This document shows, piece by piece, positions 9,701-17,738 of a stretch of DNA of 64,000 nt. The notes below the pieces were generated by a model. It was not told the origin of the DNA. It made no database searches and saw only the letters and a list, made by a program, of their open reading frames with translations. How positions within the stretch are numbered: position 1 is the stretch's first letter; every line of letters starts with the position of its first letter. The stretch is from Bosea sp. PAMC 26642 (GTDB lineage: Bacteria; Pseudomonadota; Alphaproteobacteria; Rhizobiales; Beijerinckiaceae), in NCBI RefSeq assembly GCF_001562255.1, contig NZ_CP014301.1:1-64000 (forward strand), written 5' to 3'. The position numbers and the translations under genes are program-made.

Positions 9701-10185
9701 AGCCGTTCGCCCATCGTTTTGATCGCGTCGGCGATCACGGTCGTGGCACGCTCCTGCCGTTCGGCGGCGGCGCGCTCGCCCGAGACGATGCGGGTCTCGG
9801 TCTTCTCGATCCAGCGTGCGATCGAATCGAGTGCGTTGGCGGTCCGCTGACTGGATTCGCTCGTCAGCTTCTCGGCGGCCGCGGCCTGGCTGATCACGGC
9901 GTCGATCTGGCCGCGCGACAGGTCGGGTGTGACGTTCTTGGGCGGGCTTGCCGGCGCGGTGTCCATCTGGCCTTGCGACAGCCTGGCGAGACGTTCGGAG
10001 AGCGCGGCGATGTCGAGCTGCTCGGGCATGGCGGCTGGTTCAGGCGCAATCTCGTCGGACTCGACGCGGATCTTGTGATCGAGCCATTCCCCGAGCGTCA
10101 TTCCGGCGCGTCGCGCCGCTGCCTTCGCGGCGTCGCGGGTGCGTGGATCGACGCCCTTGACGCTCCAGGGCAAGCTTGTGGCCAT
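6775..10185 (-). CDS. Large coiled-coil membrane protein with C-terminal Sel1 repeats (PodJ-like architecture)
   Basis: A 1136-aa protein. Residues 1-40 form a basic conserved start (MATSLPWSVKGVDPRTRDAA...). From about 60 to 620 the protein is rich in heptad-like A/L/E/R/Q and repeated 'L..LS.RIE.LA.KV' segments, predicting a long cytoplasmic coiled coil. A proline/alanine linker leads to one membrane helix near residues 795-815 (RRRPLLLAIAAIVLAMG). The C-terminus, expected in the periplasm, holds tandem Sel1/TPR repeats at about 928-1090 (AMRLFERAAVAGLAPAQFRLG, ARVWYTRAAERGNAKAMHNLA, ATEWFRRAAELG). This is the layout of the polar organiser PodJ of Caulobacter and Agrobacterium, but orthology is inferred from architecture only. 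The ATG at 10185 follows GAGCGGA; a longer frame to 10290 lacks a good ribosome site. Confidence 0.75.
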   Translation of the reverse strand: MATSLPWSVKGVDPRTRDAAKAAARRAGMTLGEWLDHKIRVESDEIAPEPAAMPEQLDIAALSERLARLSQGQMDTAPASPPKNVTPDLSRGQIDAVISQAAAAEKLTSESSQRTANALDSIARWIEKTETRIVSGERAAAERQERATTVIADAIKTMGERLVDIERKTAEVGKTAEVERQPLQAARPVLHRGGLAAAVTDIRTRQRILDTDEEAMPAQQSVPESRIAALRQDLRSLSARIAPASPPTTPAAQANPIESMIADLGAKLDRLDRRERLEPVLQPLARIETDLSRLSQDRPAESYQRFELEIAHLAAKVDALIARDGNREMLAPVLRDLGELRDMLASQSGEGRFEDLAQQVSTLSSEIGRLREGQPDGREMRNLALAIEDVREAILSDRSRDRNLDAVPLTQLSRQIEALADKVEALPLMRPETLSAQADQLVARLADMDSSGRTVSGALNQRIETLVGKLDALASRQPGDIEGKIDALAGRIEALAASSNLAQLVNENGKVQVAKVDLRPVEEMLRKLAEKIDDAGKPGAESDSFDALEQQISGLANRLDEAVATRSAESGMERTLRDLVVHLQTLREDTTAAAERAARAAVVGVSDRNGPATGFAELSTLVSGLRETHASSGRETQDAIVAVHQTLETVISRLASLETELAAERRGAPVAPPMPPRAAQSRPAVMPAAIIPERIAAEPTMPASAAPDDRIVVERRARTETGPLPGQLDMPLEPGSGRPRAESLATPGHDQQSIRQNLIAAARRSAKAATEAAASSPASSPEAGKSGSRLKEIMEKRRRPLLLAIAAIVLAMGTAHVVTNAIKGSQTPTGSSPVQAPAPAAPEAPAPEAPAKDQSSSLPSAPSLAIAGPAQAAMVLPDITGSTASPTSLAALPPMAGAEPAQAVTGIDDLPAGLGSTGLRKAALSGDARAVYELASRAADSPGAARDPKLAMRLFERAAVAGLAPAQFRLGNMFEKGIGTTKDVSLARVWYTRAAERGNAKAMHNLAVLHAEGVSGKPDYATATEWFRRAAELGVRDSQYNLAILLGRGLGAPADLGQSYLWFAIAAGQGDEDAGRKRDEVAQRLSPTDLASAKLATSNWRPKALDAVGNEVAAPAKGWDEAPGAADKKAAKPARS

Positions 10186-10536
10186 GTTCCGCTCGCCTAC
10201 GGGGCTTAGTGTCACGGGGAGACGCAGACCCCTGCCGCCGCTGTCTCCCTTCGCGAATTCGGCGGTCATGAAGATAACGTTGATCGCCATGACCGGCTGA
10301 TGCGCAAGGCCGACTTTTTGGCGGCCATGGTAAACAGGCCGTTAACATCTCGGGCGCCGAGGTTAATTTTTTACGAATTTCCTCAATGGACCAGTGCCGA
10401 TAGGCGGCTAGGTAACGGTAACTTGGCCGGCCGACTGCCAGATTACCTTACGCTAGGAGATGAGGCCCCCTATCTGCGGTCATCATGATGCGGCGGCAAG
10501 CTGCACAATCATCCCTTCCATTGATCCGAGGTCACA
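10186..10536. promoter_or_regulatory. Divergent promoter region between the Sel1 protein and MerR genes, with a CtrA-like site
   Basis: 351 bases without a convincing gene, shared by two divergently transcribed genes and more AT-rich than its surroundings around 10320-10390. It contains TAAACAGGCCGTTAAC at 10331-10346, which differs by one base from the CtrA consensus TTAA-N7-TTAAC, and a second TTAA near 10373. CtrA control would suit a cell-pole protein, but a one-mismatch site is expected about once by chance in a window this size. Confidence 0.4.
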
Positions 10537-10980
10537 ATGTCACGCCATAGCTTTGCGCTGGCGGCTACATCGATTCCCGATGGCCGCATCTCCCATCCGC
10601 CCCAGTCGGACGAGGCGGCCGGGGGCTTCACCATCAGCGATCTGGCGCGCGATTTCGGCGTCACCTTGCGCACCTTGCGCTTCTACGAGTCGCGCGGCCT
10701 GCTCGCCCCGGCCCGCTCGGGCATGACCCGGATCTATTCAGGCCGCGATCGCGCGCGGCTGGCCTTGATCCTGAAGGGCAAGCAGCTCGGCTTCACCCTT
10801 GTCGAGATTCGCGCCATGCTAGCCAACGAAGAGAAAAAGGGTGGCGAGGGCTCGGCCTCGGTCGGCGGACTCCAGCTCAGCCGTGAGCAGGTCGCCGAGC
10901 AGCTCGACCTGCTGCGCGCCCAGCGCAAGGAGATCGACGAGGCGATCGCCGAACTCGAGGCGACCCAGGCTCGTTCCTGA
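10537..10980 (+). CDS. MerR family transcriptional regulator
   Basis: A 147-aa regulator with a typical MerR winged helix (FTISDLARDFGVTLRTLRFYESRGLLAPARSG, about residues 29-60) and a C-terminal dimerisation coiled coil (EQVAEQLDLLRAQRKEIDEAIAELE). No conserved cysteine metal site is visible, so it is unlikely to be a metal sensor. The ATG at 10537 has CCGAGG eight bases upstream. It has its own terminator at 11018 and sits upstream of a beta-oxidation operon. MerR proteins next to acyl-CoA dehydrogenase genes in proteobacteria often control fatty-acid or branched-chain acyl-CoA degradation, so that role is inferred here. Confidence 0.88.
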   Translation: MSRHSFALAATSIPDGRISHPPQSDEAAGGFTISDLARDFGVTLRTLRFYESRGLLAPARSGMTRIYSGRDRARLALILKGKQLGFTLVEIRAMLANEEKKGGEGSASVGGLQLSREQVAEQLDLLRAQRKEIDEAIAELEATQARS

Positions 10981-11017
10981 ACATTGCACGGTCGAACGTG
11001 ACACCGATTGCGTGAAG

Positions 11018-11042
11018 CCCCGGGCTTTGTCCGGGGTTTTTT
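11018..11042 (+). terminator. Rho-independent terminator after the merR gene
   Basis: CCCCGG (11018-11023) and CCGGGG (11031-11036) form a six-base GC stem with loop GCTTTGT, followed by six T residues. It lies 37 bases past the MerR stop and separates the regulator from the acyl-CoA dehydrogenase operon. Confidence 0.8.
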
Positions 11043-11136
11043 GCTGTCATGCTGTCGTGATCGCTGCCAGCGAGTTTCGCGCTATCGCGCGGCGACCACA
11101 AGTGAGAACCGGACGCGAGAGTGCCTCTTGCGAATG

Positions 11137-11170
11137 CTTCAAGATAGTTTATGTATGAACTATCTTGAAG
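11137..11170. promoter_or_regulatory. Perfect 13-bp dyad, probable operator of the beta-oxidation operon
   Basis: CTTCAAGATAGTT (11137-11149) and AACTATCTTGAAG (11158-11170) are exact reverse complements separated by eight bases. The dyad overlaps a plausible -10 region: TTGCGA at 11128 could be a -35 box, with TATGTA at 11150 (16-base spacer) or TATGAA at 11154 (20-base spacer) as -10. The 20-base spacing would suit a MerR-activated promoter. No T-tract follows, so it is not a terminator. It lies 46 bases before the acyl-CoA dehydrogenase ATG and is AT-rich against a GC-rich background. Binding by the neighbouring MerR protein is inferred. Confidence 0.7.
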
Positions 11171-11215
11171 TGGTGCCGCTGCGCGACGCTGCTTCGTGAC
11201 GAGAGGGAGGATGCA

Positions 11216-13012
11216 ATGCCGGTCTACAAGGCACCCGTCGAGGATACGCTGTTCCTGCTGAACGACGTCTTCAACATCGAGCGCTACAACAACCTGCCGG
11301 GCTTCGCCGATGCGACGCCCGATGTGGTCGAGGCCGTTCTCGGCGAAGGCGCCAAGCTCTGCGAGGAAGTGCTTCAGCCGCTGAACCACTCCGGCGACCA
11401 GGAAGGCTGCACCCGCAATGCCGATGGCAGCGTCACCACGCCGAAGGGCTTCAAGGCGGCGCACAAGGCCTATGCCGAGGGCGGCTGGATCGGGCTTGCC
11501 ATGGACCCCGAATATGGCGGCCAGGGCCTGCCCTATACGCTGGGGGCCGTGATGAACGAGTTCGCCTCCGCGGCGAACATGGCCTTCGCGATGTATCCCG
11601 GACTGACCATGGGTGCGATCGCGGCGCTGTATGTCCACGGTTCCGACGCGCAGAAGCGCACCTATCTGCCGAAGATGATCGAGGGCGCCTGGTCGGGCAC
11701 CATGAACCTGACCGAGCCGCATTGCGGCACAGATCTCGGCCTGATCAAGACCAAGGCCGTGCCGCAGCCCGATGGCTCCTATGCGATCACCGGAACCAAG
11801 ATCTTCATCTCGGCCGGCGAGCAGGACATCACCGAGAACATCATCCACCTCGTGCTTGCTCGCATCGAGGGCGCGCCGGCCGGGGTGAAGGGCATCTCGC
11901 TTTTCGTCGTGCCGCGTAACGCTGTCGGCGAGGATGGTTCGGTCGGTGAGAACAACCACGTCTCCTGCGGCTCGATCGAGCACAAGATGGGCATTCACGG
12001 CAATTCGACCTGCGTCATGAACTATGACGGCGCGAAAGGCTGGCTCATCGGCACGGAGAACAAGGGCCTCAACGCCATGTTCGTGATGATGAACGAGGCC
12101 AGGCTCGGCGTCGCGATCCAGGGGCTGGCCCAGTCCGAGGTCGCCTACCAGAACGCCGTCGTCTACGCCAAGGACCGGATTCAGGGCCGTTCGCTGACGG
12201 GGCCGAAGAACCCCGAAAAAGCCGCCGACCCGATCATCGTCCATCCCGACGTCCGGCGCACGCTGATGTCGATCAAGGCCTTCAACGAGGCGGCGCGTGC
12301 TTTCGTGATCTGGAACGCGATCAAGTCCGATATTTCGCATCGTTCGGCCGATGCGGCCGAGCGTCAGGCGGCCGATGACCAGCTCGGCCTGATGACGCCA
12401 GTGCTCAAGGGCGTGCTCACCGATGTCGGGTTCGACAACGCGGTCAAGGCCCAGCAGATGTATGGCGGCCACGGCTACATCGCCGAATGGGGCATGGAGC
12501 AGTTCGTCCGCGATGCCCGCATCGCCATGATCTACGAGGGCGCCAATGGCGTGCAGGCGATGGACCTCGTCGGCCGCAAGCTCGGCCGCGACGGCGGCCG
12601 CGCCATCATGGCGTTCTTCAACGAGGTCGGCGGATTCCTGAAGGACAATGCCGAGGACGAGGCGCTGAAGCCCTTGCTCACGCCGCTGATGGTCTCGCTC
12701 GGCCATCTCCAGCAGGCCTCGATGTGGTTCATGAACAACGCGCTTGCCAAGCCCGACAATGCCGGCGCCGGCGCGACCGACTACATGCATCTCCTCGGCC
12801 TGGTCTCGCTTGGCTATATGTGGGCGAGGATGGCCAGGGTCGCGCAGGACAAGCTCAAGGCCGGCGCAAACGGCGCGACCGAGCGCATGAACACCAAGCT
12901 GGTCACGGCGCGGTTCTTCATGGAGCGGAGCCTGCCGGAGACGGCGGCGCATCTGGCGCGGATCATGGCGGGTTCCGACTCGACGATGGCGCTGAGCGCC
13001 GAGCAGTTCTGA
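11216..13012 (+). CDS. Acyl-CoA dehydrogenase (long C-terminal-domain type)
   Basis: A 598-aa flavoprotein that would perform the first, FAD-dependent oxidation of acyl-CoA in beta-oxidation. It has the family order: N-terminal helical domain, beta-domain motif GTMNLTEPHCGTDLGLIKTK (about residues 161-180), FAD-contact region QMYGGHGYIAEWGMEQFVRD, the putative catalytic glutamate in MIYEGANGVQAMDLVGRKLG, and an extra C-terminal domain that makes it about 200 residues longer than classical acyl-CoA dehydrogenases. The ATG at 11216 follows GAGAGGGAGG, a strong ribosome site. It heads the operon with thiolase and FadB-like genes. Acyl chain length cannot be read from the sequence. Confidence 0.92.
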   Translation: MPVYKAPVEDTLFLLNDVFNIERYNNLPGFADATPDVVEAVLGEGAKLCEEVLQPLNHSGDQEGCTRNADGSVTTPKGFKAAHKAYAEGGWIGLAMDPEYGGQGLPYTLGAVMNEFASAANMAFAMYPGLTMGAIAALYVHGSDAQKRTYLPKMIEGAWSGTMNLTEPHCGTDLGLIKTKAVPQPDGSYAITGTKIFISAGEQDITENIIHLVLARIEGAPAGVKGISLFVVPRNAVGEDGSVGENNHVSCGSIEHKMGIHGNSTCVMNYDGAKGWLIGTENKGLNAMFVMMNEARLGVAIQGLAQSEVAYQNAVVYAKDRIQGRSLTGPKNPEKAADPIIVHPDVRRTLMSIKAFNEAARAFVIWNAIKSDISHRSADAAERQAADDQLGLMTPVLKGVLTDVGFDNAVKAQQMYGGHGYIAEWGMEQFVRDARIAMIYEGANGVQAMDLVGRKLGRDGGRAIMAFFNEVGGFLKDNAEDEALKPLLTPLMVSLGHLQQASMWFMNNALAKPDNAGAGATDYMHLLGLVSLGYMWARMARVAQDKLKAGANGATERMNTKLVTARFFMERSLPETAAHLARIMAGSDSTMALSAEQF

Positions 13013-13022
13013 AGCCTCGCGC

Positions 13023-13128
13023 GTCATGGTCGGGCTTCACCCGACCATCTCTCGCAGGACTTGCCCAGCCGAACACCTTGCAGAACCCGCTGGATGACGA
13101 GATGGTCGGGTCAAGCCCGACCATGACG
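13023..13128. repeat. Double-hairpin palindromic repeat, family 2
   Basis: Two hairpins, each ATGGTCGGG-loop-CCCGACCAT (13026-13048 and 13102-13124), face each other, and the flanks GTC/GAC and TCTC/GAGA extend the outer symmetry. It fills most of the 166-base gap between the acyl-CoA dehydrogenase and thiolase genes of one operon. Its sequence is unrelated to family 1. No other copy was noticed in this window. Confidence 0.8.
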
Positions 13129-13178
13129 TCCGGCACGAGAACAAGCCGCCCGCGAGCGGCCAGCCCGGGAGGCCCCTG

Positions 13179-14387
<1,209 letters not shown>

Positions 14388-14398
14388 GGAGAACGACG

Positions 14399-16603
14399 AT
14401 GAACCTCACCAATTTCCGCTTCGAGACCGACACCGACGGCATCGCGACCGCGACCTGGGACATGCCCGGCCGCTCGATGAACGTGATCACGCCCGAGCTG
14501 ATGGCCGAACTCGACCAGATCATCGACGCGGTTTCCTCGGATGAGGCCATCAAGGGTTGCGTTTTCACCTCCGGCAAGGAGGCGTTTTCGGGAGGCGCCG
14601 ACCTGACCATGCTCCAGGGCCTGCGCGATCTCTATGTGGGGCTGGCGAAGGAGAAGGGCGAGCAGGTCGCGATGCAGACCTTCTTCGACGAGAGCCGCAA
14701 GCTGTCGCTGCTCTACCGCAAGCTCGAGACCTGCGGCAAACCCTTCGCCGCCGCGATCCACGGCGTCTGCTTGGGCGGTGCGTTCGAACTCGCGCTCGCC
14801 TGCCAGTACCGCGTCGTCTCGGATGATGCCGCGACCCGCGTCGGCCTGCCCGAGATCAAGGTCGGCTTGTTTCCGGGAGCGGGTGGTACCCAGCGCGTCT
14901 CTCGCCTGATGCAGACCGGCGACGCGCTCCAGATGATGTTCAAGGGCGAGCAGGTGAAGGCGCTGCCTGCGCGCAACACCGGCCTCGTCCATGCCGTCGT
15001 GCCGCGCGACCAGCTCGTGGCGAACGCGAAGGAATGGCTCAAGGCCAATCCGCAGGCCAAGGCGCCTTGGGACGATCCGAAGTTCAAGCTGCCCTCGAAC
15101 AAGGTCTATTCGCCTGCCGGTATGCAGATCTGGCCGCCGGCCAGCGCGATCTATCGCCGCGAGACCAACGACAATTATCCGGCCGCCCGCGCTATCCTGA
15201 GCGCCGTCTATGAGGGCCTGCAGCTGCCGATCGATCTCGCTTTGAAGGTCGAGAGCCGCTACTTCGCCAAAATCCTGCGGACGAAGGAGGCGGCATCGAT
15301 GATCCGCTCGCTCTTCGTCTCGATGCAGGAACTCAACAAGGGCGCGCGCCGCCCGGCTGACGTGCCGCCCTCGAAGCTCAAGAAGGTCGGCGTCGTCGGC
15401 GCGGGCTTCATGGGCGCCGGGATCGCCTATGTCACCGCGCTGGCTGGCCTGGACGTCGTGCTGGTGGATCGCGACCAGGAAGCCGCCGACAAGGGCAAGG
15501 CCTATTCGCACAAGCTGGTCTCCGACCAGATCATGAAGGGCCGCGCCAAGACCGCCGACCGCGACGCCATCCTCGGCCGCATCACCGCGACCGCCGACTA
15601 CGCCGCGCTGAAGGGCTGCGATCTCGTCGTCGAGGCGGTGTTCGAGGATCCCAAGGTCAAGGCCGAGGTCATCGCCAAGGTCGAGGCCGCGGTCGGGCCA
15701 AAGACCATTTTCGGTTCCAACACCTCGACGCTGCCGATCACCGGCCTCGCCACGACGAGCCAGCGGCCGCAGAACTTCATCGGCATCCATTTCTTCTCGC
15801 CGGTCGAGAAGATGCTGCTGGTCGAGGTCATCATGGCCAGGAAGACCGGCAAGAAGGCGCTGGCCATGGCGCTCGACTTCGTCCGCGCCATCAAGAAGAC
15901 GCCGATCGTCGTCAACGACACCCGCGGCTTCTACGCCAATCGCTGCGTCGGCAACTACATCCGCGAAGGCCACCTCATGCTGATGGAGGGCGTGCCGCCG
16001 GCGATGATCGAGGCGGCCGGAAAGCAGGCCGGCATGCCGGTCGGCCCGCTCTCGCTCAACGACGAGGTCGCGGTCGATCTCGCTTTCAAGGTGCTGAAGG
16101 CGACCAAGGTCCAGCTCGGTGAGGGCGCGGTCGATCCGGCGCAGGAGAAGCTGCTTTCCGACATGGTCGAGAAGCACGGGCGGCTCGGCCGCAAGAACAA
16201 GAAGGGCTTCTACGACTATCCCGAAGCCGGCCCCAAGCGGCTCTGGCCGGGTCTGGCCGAGCTCGTCGGGAAGCGGCTGGAGCCCGAGCTGGTCGATATG
16301 GAGGAGTTGCAGCACCGCCTTCTGGTGACGCAGGCGCTCGAAGCCGCGCGCACTTATGAGGAGGGCGTCGTCACCGATCCGCGCGAGGCCGATGTCGGCT
16401 CGATCATCGGCTTCGGCTTCGCACCGTATTCAGGCGGCACGCTGAGCTACATCGACAATATGGGCGCTGCGGCCTTCGTGAAGCTGTGCGAGGTGCTGGC
16501 GAAGAAGCATGGCGAGCGCTTCAAGCCGAACAAGCAGCTCAAGCGCATGGCCAAGCTGGGTGAGAGCTACTACGCGACGGCGGCTGCGAAGGCGGCGGCC
16601 TGA
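14399..16603 (+). CDS. Fatty oxidation complex alpha subunit: enoyl-CoA hydratase/3-hydroxyacyl-CoA dehydrogenase
   Basis: A 734-aa bifunctional protein of the FadB/FadJ type. Residues 1-190 are a crotonase domain (SGGADLTML oxyanion region, HGVCLGGAFELALACQYRV, then the glutamate-containing LPEIKVGLFPGAGGTQR). After a linker, the NAD-binding domain begins near residue 328 (KVGVVGAGFMGAGIAYVTALAG), followed by NTSTLPIT, FIGIHFFSPVEKM with the catalytic His, and the C-terminal dimerisation domains. It hydrates enoyl-CoA and oxidises the 3-hydroxy product. The ATG at 14399 follows GAGGAGAA. The next gene starts seven bases after the stop. Confidence 0.94.
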   Translation: MNLTNFRFETDTDGIATATWDMPGRSMNVITPELMAELDQIIDAVSSDEAIKGCVFTSGKEAFSGGADLTMLQGLRDLYVGLAKEKGEQVAMQTFFDESRKLSLLYRKLETCGKPFAAAIHGVCLGGAFELALACQYRVVSDDAATRVGLPEIKVGLFPGAGGTQRVSRLMQTGDALQMMFKGEQVKALPARNTGLVHAVVPRDQLVANAKEWLKANPQAKAPWDDPKFKLPSNKVYSPAGMQIWPPASAIYRRETNDNYPAARAILSAVYEGLQLPIDLALKVESRYFAKILRTKEAASMIRSLFVSMQELNKGARRPADVPPSKLKKVGVVGAGFMGAGIAYVTALAGLDVVLVDRDQEAADKGKAYSHKLVSDQIMKGRAKTADRDAILGRITATADYAALKGCDLVVEAVFEDPKVKAEVIAKVEAAVGPKTIFGSNTSTLPITGLATTSQRPQNFIGIHFFSPVEKMLLVEVIMARKTGKKALAMALDFVRAIKKTPIVVNDTRGFYANRCVGNYIREGHLMLMEGVPPAMIEAAGKQAGMPVGPLSLNDEVAVDLAFKVLKATKVQLGEGAVDPAQEKLLSDMVEKHGRLGRKNKKGFYDYPEAGPKRLWPGLAELVGKRLEPELVDMEELQHRLLVTQALEAARTYEEGVVTDPREADVGSIIGFGFAPYSGGTLSYIDNMGAAAFVKLCEVLAKKHGERFKPNKQLKRMAKLGESYYATAAAKAAA

Positions 16604-16610
16604 GCCCGGC

Positions 16611-17105
16611 ATGGCGATCCTGCCGATCGTCCGGTTCCCCGATCCGCGCCTGCGCGCGGTCGCGGCGCCGGTCGTGAGCTTCGACGCAGGGCTTCGGGCG
16701 CTCGCGACCGATCTGCTGGAGACGATGCGGGCTGCGCCCGGCATCGGTATCACGGCGCCGCATGTCGGCGTTCTCCAGCGCCTCGCCGTGCTGGAACTGT
16801 CGCCGGGCAAGGTGCGGACTTACGTCAACCCCGCCGTCATCTGGGCCTCGACGGAGACGATCCGTGGTCCCGAAGGCAGCGTCTCCATGCCCGGTGTCAC
16901 CGAAGAGGTCGAGCGCTTCGCGAAGATCCGCGCGACCTATCAGGATCTCGACGGCGCCGAGCACACCGAGGAGGCCGACGGCATGCTCGCCATCTGCCAC
17001 CAGCACGAGATCGACCAGCTCGACGGCATCTTCTGGCTTCAACGTCTGTCGCGGTTGAAGCGGGAGCGGCTGATCAGCCGCTACGGGAAGCTGCAGCGCA
17101 GTTAG
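16611..17105 (+). CDS. Peptide deformylase homologue lacking two of three metal ligands
   Basis: A 164-aa protein with the whole peptide deformylase fold pattern but altered catalytic motifs. Motif 1 is GIGITAPHVG (residues 44-53), with His where the active-site Gln is expected. Motif 2 is EGSVS (88-92), so the metal-ligand Cys90 is Ser. Motif 3 is HEIDQ (132-136), keeping His132 and Glu133 but replacing the ligand His136 by Gln. With these changes ordinary Fe/Zn-dependent deformylation is unlikely. The gene begins seven bases after the fadB-like stop with little ribosome site of its own, so it is probably translated from the beta-oxidation transcript. A housekeeping def gene should exist elsewhere. 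Function is unknown. Confidence 0.85.
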   Translation: MAILPIVRFPDPRLRAVAAPVVSFDAGLRALATDLLETMRAAPGIGITAPHVGVLQRLAVLELSPGKVRTYVNPAVIWASTETIRGPEGSVSMPGVTEEVERFAKIRATYQDLDGAEHTEEADGMLAICHQHEIDQLDGIFWLQRLSRLKRERLISRYGKLQRS

Positions 17106-17141
17106 TGAAGGGAAGCCGCGGTGCGGTTCACCGATAGCCAG

Positions 17142-17163
17142 CTTGTCCAACATCTGGTACAAG
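17142..17163. promoter_or_regulatory. Imperfect palindrome upstream of yefM, candidate autoregulatory operator
   Basis: CTTGTCCA and TGGTACAAG form an almost symmetric site seven bases before the antitoxin ATG, interrupted by one extra T. Phd/YefM antitoxins repress their own promoters through palindromes of this sort, often with TACA/TGTA cores. The assignment rests on position and symmetry only. Confidence 0.4.
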
Positions 17164-17170
17164 TGGTTGC

Positions 17171-17476
17171 ATGAAAGTCGTGACCTACTCCCATCTGCGC
17201 GCCAACCTCGCCAAGATCATGGATCAGGCGGCGGACGATCATGATCCGGTGATCGTCACGCGATCGAACGGCAAGACAGCCGTGCTGATGTCGCTGGAGG
17301 ATTTTGGCTCCTATGAGACGACGCGCTATCTAAACGCCAGCCCGGCGAATGCGAAGGCGCTCGAGGAGTCGATCGCCGAGTTGGATCGTGGTGAGGGTAT
17401 TACCTTCGGCTCGATCGAGGAACTGGAAGCCTCGGTTGCGAATGCCTTGTCAGAGCGACAAGACGCTGCAGAATGA
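17171..17476 (+). CDS. Type II antitoxin, Phd/YefM family
   Basis: A 101-aa antitoxin. The N-terminal half is the Phd/YefM DNA-binding domain (TYSHLRANLAKIMDQAADDHDPVIVTRSNGKTAVLMSLEDF, shown here in part by TYSHLRANL and VIVTRSNGK), and the acidic C-terminus (SIAELDRGEGITFGSIEEL) would wrap the toxin. It neutralises the YoeB-like ribonuclease encoded next and represses the operon. The stop overlaps the toxin start by four bases (ATGA), typical of a coupled toxin-antitoxin pair. Confidence 0.92.
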   Translation: MKVVTYSHLRANLAKIMDQAADDHDPVIVTRSNGKTAVLMSLEDFGSYETTRYLNASPANAKALEESIAELDRGEGITFGSIEELEASVANALSERQDAAE

Positions 17477-17727
17477 ACGTCGTCTTGTCGCGCCGAGCTA
17501 TGGCTGAGCTGGTCGCCCTGGCGGCTCATGAGCCGAAATCAGCTTTGAAGGCGCTGCAACTCATCGACGAATGTACGCGCACGCCCTTTACCGGCCGCGG
17601 CAAACCCGAACCGCTGAGGCATGACAAGGCAGGCTGGCGGTCCCGCCGTATCACCGACGAACACCGTCTGGTCTATCGCGTGATCGAGGACAGGCTCGAA
17701 ATCGTCCAGTGCCGCTATCATTATTGA
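17473..17727 (+). CDS. yoeB: Type II toxin, YoeB/Txe family mRNA interferase
   Basis: An 84-aa RelE-fold toxin that would cleave mRNA on the ribosome. The residues known to matter in E. coli YoeB occur at identical positions: Glu46 (KPEPL), Arg65 (DEHRLVY), His83 and Tyr84 (CRYHY at the C-terminus), so the toxin is probably active. It overlaps the antitoxin by four bases and ends 11 bases before the convergent serine hydrolase. Confidence 0.93.
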   Translation: MNVVLSRRAMAELVALAAHEPKSALKALQLIDECTRTPFTGRGKPEPLRHDKAGWRSRRITDEHRLVYRVIEDRLEIVQCRYHY

Positions 17728-17738
17728 CGGCGCGTTGA

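Noticed and set aside
10877..13027. 716-codon open frame on the minus strand opposite the acyl-CoA dehydrogenase
   Set aside because: Its composition (Arg/Asp/Gly/His-rich) and lack of any family pattern mark it as a GC-rich antisense shadow of a well-conserved gene.
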